NCBI RefSeq assembly: GCF_901709675.1
Contig: NW_023590245.1
Span: forward strand, 1 to 64,000
Length of the DNA: 64,000 bases
Direction of reading: 5' to 3'
DNA from: Syngnathus acus
Lineage: Eukaryota > Chordata > Actinopteri > Syngnathiformes > Syngnathidae
The notes beneath the pieces were generated by a model. That model was not told the DNA's origin, did no database searches, and saw nothing but the letters and a program-made list of their open reading frames with translations. How positions within the stretch are numbered: position 1 is the first letter of the stretch; each line of letters begins with the position of its first letter. Below are positions 52,767-64,000 of this stretch, piece by piece. A program made the translations under genes and the position numbers.

Positions 52767-55700
52767 CTACGTTTGAATGTTCAACAGTCTGACGACAGCA
52801 GGGAAAAAACTATTGCAGAACCTGGTGGACCTGCAGCGGATGCTGCGAAACCTCTTCCCAGAGGGCAGCAGGGAGAACAGTCCATGGTGGGGGTGTGATG
52901 GGTCACTGATAATATTTCGGGCTCGGGACACGCAGCGCTGGGATGACAAGTCCTGAATGGAGGGAAGAGGAGCCCCGATGATCCTCTCTGCTGTCCTCAC
53001 CACTCTCCTCAGGTTCTTCCAATCGGAGGCGCTGCAACCTCCACACCACACCGAGAGACAGCTTGTCAGAATGCTCTCTATGGTGCTTCGGTAGAACGTC
53101 CTCATGATGGGTGGGGGCAGGTGGGCTCTCCTCATCCTCCGCAGGAAGTACATGCGCTTCTGTGCCCTCTTGACCAGTGTTGTGGTGTTCACAGTCCAGG
53201 TGAGGTCGTCTGTGATGTGGACTCCCAGGAATTTAGTGCTGCTGACCACCTCCACAGCTGAGCTGTTGATGATCAGTGGAGCGTGGTGAGGCTGGTTCTT
53301 CCTGAAGTCGACGATGATCTCCTTCGTCTTCTCCACATTCAGGATCAGGCTGTTTTCTCTGCACCAGCCCACCAACTGCTCCACCTCCTCTCTGTAGTCC
53401 AGGTCGTTGTTGTCCCTGATGAGGCCCACCACCGTTGTGTCGTCTGCAAACTTCACGATGTGATTGGTGGTGAACCTGGGGGCGCAGTCGTGTGTCATCA
53501 GGGTGAACAGCAGGGGGCTCAGGACGCAGCCCTGAGGGGAGCCTGTGCTGAGGGTGATGACATCTGAGGTGTTCTGTCCGACCCGGACTGACTGAGGTCT
53601 GTTGGTGAGGAAGTCTAGCAGCCAGTTCCGAAGGGGGGTGCTGAAGCCCAGGTGTTCCAGTTTTTCCACCAGATGTTGTGGAATGATGGTGTTAAACGCT
53701 GAGCTGAAGTCCAGGAACAGCAACCGCACGTGGGTGTTCCTCTCCTCCAGGTGAGCCAGGCTCAGGTGAAGAACGGAGGAGATGGCATCCTCAGTGGAGC
53801 GGTTCTGCCGGTAGGCAAACTGGAACGGATCGAATGTTGGGGGGAGTCTGGAGACGATGTGATCTTTGAGCAGCCTTTCGAAGCACTTCATCATGATGGG
53901 AGTCAGTGCCACCGGTCTGTAGTCATTCCATGAGGTGATTTGAGGTTTCTTCGGCACCGGAATGATGGAGGCAGCCTTGAAGCACACTGGCACTTTGGCT
54001 TGGTCCAGCGAGATGTTAAAAATGTCTGTGATGACACCAGCCAGCTGGCCTGCACATTCCTTGAACACCCGCCCAGGTATGTTGTCGGGGCCTGGGGCCT
54101 TACGTGGGTTGACTCTTCTCAGAGTCTTCCACACGTCGGCTGAGTCAAGGCAGAGGACCTCCTCTTCCTGGTGGGGAACAGTTTTAACTGCCGGAGTGCT
54201 GTTTAGTGCCTCAAAACGCCCAAAGAAGTTATTTAGACCATTTAGGAAGTCAGCATCAACCTCACCCACCGGGGGGGAGGGTGAGTTGTAGTCCGTGATC
54301 GCCCGTATGCCTTGCCACATACTCCTGGTGTTATTGGCGTCGTGGAAAAAATCCTGAATTTTCCGACTGTGGCTTCGCTTCGCTAGCCTGATGGCACGGT
54401 TCAAGTTGGCTCTCGCTGTCCTCAGTGCCTCCTTGTCGCCAGACTTGAAGGCTGAGTTCCGTGCTCGTAGCATATGACGTACATCCTCAGTCATCCAGGG
54501 TCGTTGGTTGGCTCGGGTGATGATGTTCTTAGTGGTGCTGACGTCCTCGGAGCATTTGTTGATGTAGGCTGACACAGTCATGGCGTACTCATCAATGTTG
54601 ATCTGATTGTCATATGTTGCTGCTGATTTGAACATGTCCCAGTCAGAGCACTCAAAGCAGTCCTGGAGTGCCTCCATGGCCCCCTCAGACCACACCCTCA
54701 CCTGCTTCACTGTGGGTTTTGCTCTGATCAGCAGGGGCCTGTATGCAGGGGTTAGCATAACAGATAGGTGGTCTGAAGAGCCGAGGTGGGGGCGGGGGGC
54801 TGCTCTGAATGCATCCTTTATATTTGTGTAAACCAAGTCCAGAGTGTTCTCTCCCCGAGTTGGAAAATCCACGTGTTGGTAAAAATGAGGGAGAATAGTC
54901 TTCATGCTAGCCTGGTTGAAGTCCCCAGCAATGATGAAAACCCCCTCTGTGTGCGTGGATTGCAGCTCACTGATTGTCCGATAGAGAACCCTCATGGCCT
55001 CTTTAGTGTTAGCGCTAGGAGGCACGTACACAGCCGTGATGCTAACAACAGTAAACTCTCTGGGCAGGTAGAAGGGTCTGCAGTTAACAGTCAAAAGCTC
55101 GATGTCCGAAGAGCAGAAGCTGGCGACAGATCTAGCATTTTTGCACCAGTTGTTGTTGATGTAGACACACAGCCCACCTCCTCGGGATTTACCGCTTAGC
55201 TCGCTGTTTCTGTCGGCGCGGAATGTAGCGAGCCCCTCCAGGCTAACGGCGTTGTCCGGCATTGATGAGTTCAGCCATGTCTCCGTCAGGATGAGAGCGC
55301 AGCAGTTTCTAACTTCCCTCTTTGAAGAGAGTTCCAGTTTTAGATGGTCCATTTTATTATCCAGTGAGCGGACGTTGGAGAGGAAGATGGATGGAAGCGG
55401 CGGTTTGTAGGGGTTAGCTCTCAGCTTAGCCGTTAGCCCACCTCGACAGCCGCGCTTTCGCCGCCGGTCACACCGCCTACGCTTACTCCTCCTCCGGCGT
55501 GTGCTGCCCGGCGAGCCCGCTGCGTCGTGAGCTCCTGGGGCTAGCGCCCTAAGCACTCCGAGGCTACGCAAACAGACTAGGGTAGTTGTGGCTACGAGTC
55601 CGAAAACACTCGATGACCGTACCTCCAGCAGGCGCTGGCGATCGTACACTACTCTACTGGATGGATAAACTAAACTTTGTGTTGTTTGTAGTGTCCTAGG

Positions 55701-55772
55701 CGACATATTTTGTGAATATCCTCGTCGATTGCTGAGACGCGTAGCGGCCGCGGCCAACTGGTGCGCCGCCAT
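52767..55772 (-). CDS. LINE ORF, copy 5
   Basis: A 1001-aa endonuclease and reverse transcriptase with all motifs. One private change is L874M in the C-terminal region (near 53153). The ORF is intact; the V-SINE lies downstream of the stop and does not touch it. Confidence 0.92.
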   Translation of the reverse strand: MAAHQLAAAATRLSNRRGYSQNMSPRTLQTTQSLVYPSSRVVYDRQRLLEVRSSSVFGLVATTTLVCLRSLGVLRALAPGAHDAAGSPGSTRRRRSKRRRCDRRRKRGCRGGLTAKLRANPYKPPLPSIFLSNVRSLDNKMDHLKLELSSKREVRNCCALILTETWLNSSMPDNAVSLEGLATFRADRNSELSGKSRGGGLCVYINNNWCKNARSVASFCSSDIELLTVNCRPFYLPREFTVVSITAVYVPPSANTKEAMRVLYRTISELQSTHTEGVFIIAGDFNQASMKTILPHFYQHVDFPTRGENTLDLVYTNIKDAFRAAPRPHLGSSDHLSVMLTPAYRPLLIRAKPTVKQVRVWSEGAMEALQDCFECSDWDMFKSAATYDNQINIDEYAMTVSAYINKCSEDVSTTKNIITRANQRPWMTEDVRHMLRARNSAFKSGDKEALRTARANLNRAIRLAKRSHSRKIQDFFHDANNTRSMWQGIRAITDYNSPSPPVGEVDADFLNGLNNFFGRFEALNSTPAVKTVPHQEEEVLCLDSADVWKTLRRVNPRKAPGPDNIPGRVFKECAGQLAGVITDIFNISLDQAKVPVCFKAASIIPVPKKPQITSWNDYRPVALTPIMMKCFERLLKDHIVSRLPPTFDPFQFAYRQNRSTEDAISSVLHLSLAHLEERNTHVRLLFLDFSSAFNTIIPQHLVEKLEHLGFSTPLRNWLLDFLTNRPQSVRVGQNTSDVITLSTGSPQGCVLSPLLFTLMTHDCAPRFTTNHIVKFADDTTVVGLIRDNNDLDYREEVEQLVGWCRENSLILNVEKTKEIIVDFRKNQPHHAPLIINSSAVEVVSSTKFLGVHITDDLTWTVNTTTLVKRAQKRMYFLRRMRRAHLPPPIMRTFYRSTIESILTSCLSVWCGGCSASDWKNLRRVVRTAERIIGAPLPSIQDLSSQRCVSRARNIISDPSHPHHGLFSLLPSGKRFRSIRCRSTRFCNSFFPAVVRLLNIQT

Positions 55773-55779
55773 CTTGGAT

Positions 55780-55875
55780 CAGGTTGTCATTTCTTCATGC
55801 GCAGTGATAAACTCCGCACTCTGAAGGACCCAAGAGCGCTTTTTACTATGCCAACTTAACCACAGTGACGTGAGG
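55780..55875. repeat. 96-bp satellite A stub after LINE5
   Basis: Same diverged stub as after the other LINE copies. Confidence 0.9.
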
Positions 55876-57299
55876 CGACCGGGCGCGGACGCTAACTCAC
55901 GCGCTCGGAAGGCGGATAGGCTTTCACGGAAGCCCCGCCAGCAGGTCCGCGGGCCATTTAGGGTCCCATAAGTGACCGTGCGCGGTCTCTAACTCACGCC
56001 CGGCAGGAGTGCTCGGAGGGCGGATAGGCTTTCAGGGAGGTACCGCCAGCCGGTCCGCGGGCTATTTAGGGTCCCATAACTGACCGGGCGCGGTCTCAAA
56101 CCCACGCCCGGCAGGAGTGCTCGGAGGGCGGATAGGCATTCACGGAGGTCCCGCCAGCCGGTCCGCGGGCTTTTTAGGGTCCCATAACTGACCGGGCGCG
56201 GTCTCAAACTCAGGCCCGGCAGGAGTGCTCGGAGGGCGTATAGGCATTCACGGAAGTTCAGCCAGCCGGTCCGCGGGCTATTTAGGGTCCCATAACTGAC
56301 CGGGCGCGGTCTCAAACTCAGGCCCGGCAGGAGTGCTCGGAGGGCGGATAGGCATTCACGGAGGTCCCGCCAGCTGGTCCGCGGGCTATTTAGGGTCCCC
56401 TAACTGACCGGGCGCGGTCTCTAACCCACGCCCGGCAGGAGTGCTCGGAGGGCGGATAGGCATTCACGGAGGTCCCGCCAGCCGGTCCGCGGGCCATTCA
56501 GGGTCCCATACATGACCGGGCGCGGTCTCTAACCCACGCCCGGCGGGAGTGCTCGGAGGGCGGATAGGCATCCACGGACGTCCCGCCAGCCGGTCCGCGG
56601 GCCATTCAGGGTCCCATACATGACCGGGCGCGGTCTCGAACTCAGGCCCGGCAGGAGTGCTCGGAGGGCGGATAGGCATTCACGGAGGTACCGCCAGCAG
56701 GTCCGCGGCCCATTTAGGGTCCCATAAGTGACCGGGCGCGGTCTCGAACTCACGCCCGGCAGGAGTGCTCGGAGGGCGGATAGGCTTTCACGGTGGTACC
56801 GCCAGCCGGTCCGCGGGCCATTTAGGGTCCCATAAGTGACCGGGCGCGGTCTCTAACCCACGCCCGGCAGGAGTGCTCGGAGGGCGGACAGGCTTTCACG
56901 GAGCTCCCGCCAGCCGGTCCGCGGGCCATTTAGGGTCCCATAAGTGACCGGGCGCGGTCTCGAACTCACGCCCGGCAGGAGTGCTCGGAGGGCGGATAGG
57001 CTTTCACGGTGGTACCGCGAGCCGGTCCGCGGGCCATTTAGGGTCCCATAAGTGACCGGGCGCGGTCTCTAACTCAGGCCCGGCAGGAGTGCTCGGACGG
57101 CGGATAGGCATTCACGGAGGTACCATCAGCCGGTCCGCGGGCCAATTAGGGTCCCATAAGTGACCGGGCGCGGTCTCTAACCCACGCCCGGCAGGAGTGC
57201 TCGGAGGGCGGACAGGCTTTCACGGAGCTCCCGCCAGCCGGTCCGCGGGCCAAATAGGGTCCCATAAGGGACCGGGGGCGGACGCTAAACCACGCACTC
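55876..57299. repeat. Satellite B block B7
   Basis: 1424 bp. Same monomer order as B1 but with an 11-bp deletion near 55902 and several private point changes (for example GGGCTTTTTAGG near 56170, GGGCGTATAGG near 56237, GTCCCCTAACTG near 56397). It is the most diverged B block. Confidence 0.92.
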
Positions 57300-60200
57300 A
57301 ACTCGGCACTCTGAAGCACCCAAGAGCGCTTTTTACTAGAAAACGTGCTCAGCTCGTCGAGAAAATGCACTCTAAGCAATACAATTAAAAATGCTTATAA
57401 AACATAAACCAAACGTTGCAGGTGGTCATTTCTGCATGCGCAGTGATAAACTGGGCACTCTGAAGCCCCCAAGAGCGCTTTTTACTATGCCAACCTAACC
57501 AGAGTGACGGGAGAGGCACCATCCAGAAAACGTGCTCAGCTCGTCGAGAAAATGCGATTTAAGCAATAAAACAAAAAATGCTTATAAAACATAAACCAAA
57601 CGTTGCAGGTGGTCATTTCTGCATGCGCAGTGATAAACTGGGCACTCTGAAGCCCCCAAGAGCGCTTTTTACTATGCCAACCTAACCAGAGTGACGGGAG
57701 AGGCACCATCCAGAAAACGTGCTCAGCTCGTCGAGAAAATGCGATTTAAGCAATAAAACAAAAAATGCTTATAAAACATAAACCAAACGTTGCAGGTGGT
57801 CATTTCTGCATGCGCAGTGATAAACCCGGCACTCTGAAGCACCCAAGAGCGCTTTTTACTAGAAATAGTGCTCAGCTCGTCGAGAAAATGCGCTCTAAGC
57901 AATACAATTAAAAATGCTCATAAAACATAAACCAAACGTTGAAGGTGGTCATTTCTTTATGTGCAGTGATAAACTCGGCACTCTGAAGCACCCAAGAGCG
58001 CTTTTTACTTTGCCAACCTAACCAGAATGACGGGAGAGGCACCATCCAGAAAACGTGCTCAGCTCGTCGAGAAAATGCGATTTAAGCAATAAAACTAAAA
58101 ATGCTTATAAAACATAAACCAAACGTTGCAGGTGGTCATTTCTGCATGCGCAGTGATAAACTGGGCACTCTGAAGCCCCCAAGAGCGCTTTTTACTATGC
58201 CAACCTAACCAGAGTGACGGGAGAGGCACCATCCAGAAAACGTGCTCATCTCGTCGAGAAAATGCGATTTAACCAATAAAACAAAAAATGCTTATAAAAC
58301 ATAAACCAAACGTTGCAGGTGGTCATTTCTGCATGCGCAGTGATAAACCCGGCACTCTGAAGCACCCAAGAGCGCTTTTTACTAGAAATAGTGCTCAGCT
58401 CGTCGAGAAAATGCGCTCTAAGCTATACAATTAAAAATGCTCATAAAACATAAACCAAACGTTGCAGGTGGTCATTTCTTTATGTGCAGTGATAAACTCG
58501 GCACTCTGAAGCACCCAAGAGCGCTTTTTACTTTGCCAACCTAACCAGAGTGACGGGAGAGGCACCATCCAGAAAACGTGCTCAGCTCGTCGAGAAAATG
58601 CGATTTAAGCAATAAAACTAAAAATGCTTATAAAACATAAACCAAACGTTGCAGGTGGTCATTTCTGCATGCGCAGTGATAAACTGGGCACTCTGAATCC
58701 CCAAGAGCGCTTTTTACTATGCCAACCTAACCAGAGTGACGGGAGAGGCACCATCCAGAAAACGTGCTCAGCTCGTCGAGAAAATGCGATTTAAGCAATA
58801 AAACAAAAAATGCTTATAAAACATAAACTAAACGTTGCAGGTGGTCATTTCTGCATGCGCAGTGATAAACCCGGCACTCTGAAGCACCCAAGAGCGCTTT
58901 TTACTAGAAATAGTGCTCAGCTCCTCGAGAAAATGCGCTCTAAGCAATACAATTAAAAATGCTCATAAAACATAAACCAAACGTTGCAGGTGGTCATTTC
59001 TTTATGTGCAGTGATAAACTCGGCACTCTGAAGCACCCAAGAGCGCTTTTTACTTTGCCAACCTAACCAGAGTGACGGGAGAGGCACCATCCAGAAAACG
59101 TGCTCAGCTCGTCGAGAAAATGCGATTTAAGCAATAAAACTAAAAATGCTTATAAAACATAAAACAAACGTTGCAGGTGGTCATTTCTGCATGCGCAGTG
59201 ATAAACTGGGCACTCTGAAGCCCCCAAGAGCGCTTTTTACTATGCCAACCTAACCAGAGTGACGGGAGAGGCACCATCCAGAAAACGTGCTCAGCTCGTC
59301 GAGAAAATGCGATTTAAGCAATAAAACAAAAAATGCTTATAAAACATAAACCAAACGTTGCAGGTGGTCATTTCTGCATGCGCAGTGATAAACCCGGCAC
59401 TCTGAAGCACCCAAGAGCGCTTTTTACTAAATAGTGCTCAGCTCGTCGAGAAAATGCGCTCTAAGCAATACAATTAAAAATGCTCATAAAACATAAACCA
59501 AACGTTGCAGGTGGTCATTTCTTTATGTGCAGTGATAAACTCGGCACTCTGAAGCCCCCAAGAGCGCTTTTTACTATGCCAACCTAACCAGAGTGACGGG
59601 AGAGGCACCATCCAGAAAACGTGCTCAGCTCGTCGAGAAAATGCGATTTAAGCAATAAAACAAAAAATGCTTATAAAACATAAACCAAACGTTGCAGGTG
59701 GTCATTTCTGCATGCGCAGTGATAAACCCGGCACTCTGAAGCACCCAAGAGCGTTTTTTACTAGAAATAGTGCTCAGCTCGTCGAGAAAATGCGCTCTAA
59801 GCAATACAATTAAAAATGCTCATAAAACATAAACCAAACGTTGCAGGTGGTCATTTCTTTATGTGCAGTGATAAACTCGGCACTCTGAAGCACCCAAGAG
59901 CGCTTTTTACTTTGCCAACCTAACCAGAGTGACGGGAGAGGCACCATCCAGAAAACGTGCTCAGCTCGTCGAGAAAATGCGATTTAAGCAATAAAACTAA
60001 AAATGCTTATAAAACATAAACCAAACGTTGCAGGTGGTCATTTCTGCATGCGCAGTGATAAACTGGGCACTCTGAAGCCCCCAAGAGCGCTTTTTACTAT
60101 GCCAACCTAACCAGAGTGACGGGAGAGGCACCATCCAGAAAACGTGCTCAGCTCGTCGAGAAAATGCGATTTAAGCAATAAAACAAAAAATGCTTATAAA

Positions 60201-63200
60201 ACATAAACCAAACGTTGCAGGTGGTCATTTCTGCATGCGCAGTGATAAACCCGGCACTCTGAAGCACCCAAGAGCGCTTTTTACTAGAAATAGTGCTCAG
60301 CTCGTCGAGAAAATGCGCTCTAAGCAATACAATTAAAAATGCTCATAAAACATAAACCAAACGTTGCAGGTGGTCATTTCTTTATGTGCAGTGATAAACT
60401 CGGCACTCTGAAGCACCCAAGAGCGCTTTTTACTTTGCCAACCTAACCAGAGTGACGGGAGAGGCACCATCCAGAAAACGTGCTCAGCTCGTCGAGAAAA
60501 TGCGATTTAAGCAATAAAACTAAAAATGCTTATAAAACATAAACCAAACGTTGCAGGTGGTCATTTCTGCATGCGCAGTGATAAACTGGGCACTCTGAAG
60601 CCCCCAAGAGCGCTTTTTACTATGCCAACCTAACCAGAGTGACGGGAGAGGCACCATCCAGAAAACGTGCTCAGCTCGTCGAGAAAATGCGATTTAAGCA
60701 ATAAAACAAAAAATGCTTATAAAACATAAACCAAACGTTGCAGGTGGTCATTTCTGCATGCGCAGTGATAAACCCGGCACTCTGAAGCACCCAAGAGCGC
60801 TTTTTACTAGAAATAGTGCTCAGCTCGTCGAGAAAATGCGCTCTAAGCAATACAATTAAAAATGCTCATAAAACATAAACCAAACGTTGCAGGTGGTCAT
60901 TTCTTTATGTGCAGTGATAAACTCGGCACTCTGAAGCACCCAAGAGCGCTTTTTACTTTGCCAACCTAACCAGAGTGACGGGAGAGGCACCATCCAGAAA
61001 ACGTGCTCAGCTCGTCGAGAAAATGCGATTTAAGCAATAAAACTAAAAATGCTTATAAAACATAAACCAAACGTTGCAGGTGGTCATTTCTGCATGCGCA
61101 GTGATAAACTGGGCACTCTGAAGCCCCCAAGAGCGCTTTTTACTATGCCAACCTAACCAGAGTGACGGGAGAGGCACCATCCAGAAAACGTGCTCAGCTC
61201 GTCGAGAAAATGCGATTTAAGCAATAAAACAAAAAATGCTTATAAAACATAAACCAAACGTTGCAGGTGGTCATTTCTGCATGCGCAGTGATAAACCCGG
61301 CACTCTGAAGCACCCAAGAGCGCTTTTTACTAGAAATAGTGCTCAGCTCGTCGAGAAAATGCGCTCTAAGCAATACAATTAAAAATGCTCATAAAACATA
61401 AACCAAACGTTGCAGGTGGTCATTTCTTTATGTGCAGTGATAAACTCGGCACTCTGAAGCACCCAAGAGCGCTTTTTACTTTGCCAACCTAACCAGAGTG
61501 ACGGGAGAGGCACCATCCAGAAAACGTGCTCAGCTCGTCGAGAAAATGCGATTTAAGCAATAAAACTAAAAATGCTTATAAAACATAAACCAAACGTTGC
61601 AGGTGGTCATTTCTGCATGCGCAGTGATAAACTGGGCACTCTGAAGCCCCAAGAGCGCTTTTTACTATGCCAACCTAACCAGAGTGACGGGAGAGGCACC
61701 ATCCAGAAAACGTGCTCAGCTCGTCGAGAAAATGCGATTTAAGCAATAAAACAAAAAATGCTTATAAAACATAAACCAAACGTTGCAGGTGGTCATTTCT
61801 GCATGCGCAGTGATAAACCCGGCACTCTGAAGCACCCAAGAGCGCTTTTTACTAGAAATAGTGCTCAGCTCGTCGAGAAAATGCGCTCTAAGCAATACAA
61901 TTAAAAATGCTCATAAAACATAAACCAAACGTTGCAGGTGGTCATTTCTTTATGTGCAGTGATAAACTCGGCACTCTGAAGCACCCAAGAGCGCTTTTTA
62001 CTTTGCCAACCTAACCAGAGTGACGGGAGAGGCACCATCCAGAAAACGTGCTCAGCTCGTCGAGAAAATGCGATTTAAGCAATAAAACTAAAAATGCTTA
62101 TAAAACATAAACCAAACGTTGCAGGTGGTCATTTCTGCATGCGCAGTGATAAACTGGGCACTCTGAAGCCCCCAAGAGCGCTTTTTACTATGCCAACCTA
62201 ACCAGAGTGACGGGAGAGGCACCATCCAGAAAACGTGCTCAGCTCGTCGAGAAAATGCGATTTAAGCAATAAAACAAAAAATGCTTATAAAACATAAACC
62301 AAACGTTGCAGGTGGTCATTTCTGCATGCGCAGTGATAAACCCGGCACTCTGAAGCACCCAAGAGCGCTTTTTACTAGAAATAGTGCTCAGCTCGTCGAG
62401 AAAATGCGCTCTAAGCAATACAATTAAAAATGCTCATAAAACATAAACCAAACGTTGCAGGTGGTCATTTCTTTATGTGCAGTGATAAACTCGGCACTCT
62501 GAAGCACCCAAGAGCGCTTTTTACTTTGCCAACCTAACCAGAGTGACGGGAGAGGCACCATCCAGAAAACGTGCTCAGCTCGTCGAGAAAATGCGATTTA
62601 AGCAATAAAACTAAAAATGCTTATAAAACATAAACCAAACGTTGCAGGTGGTCATTTCTGCATGCGCAGTGATAAACCCGGCACTCTGAAGCACCCAAGA
62701 GCGCTTTTTACTAGAAATAGTGCTCAGCTCGTCGAGAAAATGCGCTCTAAGCAATACAATTAAAAATGCTCATAAAACATAAACCAAACGTTGCAGGTGG
62801 TCATTTCTTTATGTGCAGTGATAAACTCGGCACTCTGAAGCACCCAAGAGCGCTTTTTACTTTGCCAACCTAACCAGAGTGACGGGAGAGGCACCATCCA
62901 GAAAACGTGCTCAGCTCGTCGAGAAAATAAGATTTAAGCAATAAAACTAAAAATGCTTATAAAACATAAACCAAACGTTGCAGGTGGTCATTTCTGCATG
63001 CGCAGTGATAAACTGGGCACTCTGAAGCCCCCAAGAGCGCTTTTTACTATGCCAACCTAACCAGAGTGACGGGAGAGGCACCATCCAGAAAACGTGCTCA
63101 TCTCGTCGAGAAAATGCGATTTAACCAATAAAACAAAAAATGCTTATAAAACATAAACCAAACGTTGCAGGTGGTCATTTCTGCATGCGCAGTGATAAAC

Positions 63201-64000
63201 CCGGCACTCTGAAGCACCCAAGAGCGCTTTTTACTAGAAATAGTGCTCAGCTCGTCGAGAAAATGCGCTCTAAGCAATACAATTAAAAATGCTCATAAAA
63301 CATAAACCAAACGTTGCAGGTGGTCATTTCTTTATGTGCAGTGATAAACTCGGCACTCTGAAGCACCCAAGAGCGCTTTTTACTTTGCCAACCTAACCAG
63401 AGTGACGGGAGAGGCACCATCCAGAAAACGTGCTCAGCTCGTCGAGAAAATGCGATTTAAGCAATAAAACTAAAAATGCTTATAAAACATAAACCAAACG
63501 TTGCAGGTGGTCATTTCTGCATGCGCAGTGATAAACCCGGCACTCTGAAGCACCCAAGAGCGCTTTTTACTAGAAATAGTGCTCAGCTCGTCGAGAAAAT
63601 GCGCTCTAAGCAATACAATTAAAAATGCTCATAAAACATAAACCAAACGTTGCAGGTGGTCATTTCTTTATGTGCAGTGATAAACTCGGCACTCTGAAGC
63701 ACCCAAGAGCGCTTTTTACTTTGCCAACCTAACCAGAGTGACGGGAGAGGCACCATCCAGAAAACGTGCTCAGCTCGTCGAGAAAATGCGATTTAAGCAA
63801 TAAAACTAAAAATGCTTATAAAACATAAACCAAACGTTGCAGGTGGTCTTTTCTGCATGCGCAGTGATAAACTGGGCACTCTGAAGCCCCCAAGAGCGCT
63901 TTTTACTATGCCATTCTAACCAGAGTGACGGGAGAGGCACCATCCAGAAAACGTGCTCAGCTCGTCGAGAAAATGCGATTTAAGCAATAAAACAAAAAAT
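57300..64000. repeat. Satellite A array, right window edge
   Basis: 6.7 kb of A, about 13 HORs, running off the window. The order is irregular: two C-type monomers in a row at the start, and B-type followed directly by the short type near 62650 and 63500. Private point changes are frequent at 57.9-59.5 kb. A rare double variant (CTCATCTCG plus TTAACCAAT) occurs at 58241 and again at 63093. No gene is seen. Confidence 0.93.

Larger units (their letters stand above)
52155..55779 (-). mobile_element. LINE copy 5, full length, with V-SINE in the 3' UTR
   Basis: Same ends and CAGGTT duplication (52149-52154 and 55780-55785) as the other copies, but 376 bp longer because of a 364-bp SINE plus its 12-bp target duplication in the 3' UTR. 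The 3' tail signals remain. Confidence 0.93.

Noticed and set aside
52362-52776. ORFs of 68-124 codons over the V-SINE
   Set aside because: The sequence is a tRNA-derived SINE; the frames are accidental.

Overview
This window is repeat-only DNA from a vertebrate, almost certainly a teleost fish. It holds a full-length CR1/L2/Rex1-type LINE in five copies, a DANA/HE1-like V-SINE (tRNA-derived head, conserved core, ATGG tail), a Ty3/Gypsy fragment and two class I endogenous retroviruses (ERVs). The SINE wording looks percomorph to me, perhaps syngnathid, but that is a weak guess from memory. I found no ordinary host gene, rRNA, functional tRNA or CRISPR array.

The backbone is two satellites. 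Satellite A has a 523-bp higher-order repeat (HOR) made of three related monomers of 149, 187 and 187 bp; the short one lacks a 38-bp block. Satellite B is GC- and CpG-rich with a 108-bp monomer, in blocks of about 1435 bp (13 monomers). The composite unit, read left to right, is A array, then a 3249-bp LINE on the minus strand, then a 96-bp stub of A, then B, then A again. All five LINE copies (1861-5109, 24989-28237, 31650-34898, 40221-43469, 52155-55779) have the same junctions and the same 6-bp duplication (CAGGTT), and each has an intact 1001-aa ORF. One composite unit at 9375-9470 has the same stub and a short B block but no LINE, so it shows the empty site. One LINE insertion was therefore copied by satellite amplification rather than by repeated retrotransposition.

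Layout: A 1-1860; LINE1 and B1 to 6640; A to 9470; LINE-less short B2 to 10150; A to 11710; ERV1 provirus 11711-18716 with a clipped 3' LTR; 466 bp of A; solo LTR 19183-19809 at the same satellite position; A; Gypsy gag-protease fragment 20247-21428; A; LINE2 and B3; A; LINE3 and B4; A; LINE4 and B5; A; 500-N gap 45933-46432; ERV2 3' half (integrase, complete env ORF, 3' LTR) to 49967; truncated B6; A; LINE5 carrying a V-SINE; B7; A to 64000.

Together this reads as a young, still homogenising composite megasatellite. Later arrivals (ERV1, ERV2, Gypsy fragment, V-SINE) mark single units, and one of them (ERV1) has itself been duplicated by the array. The most noteworthy points are the LINE captured as a satellite component with its empty site preserved, the provirus and solo LTR one HOR apart, and the intact retroviral env ORF at 47699-49138.
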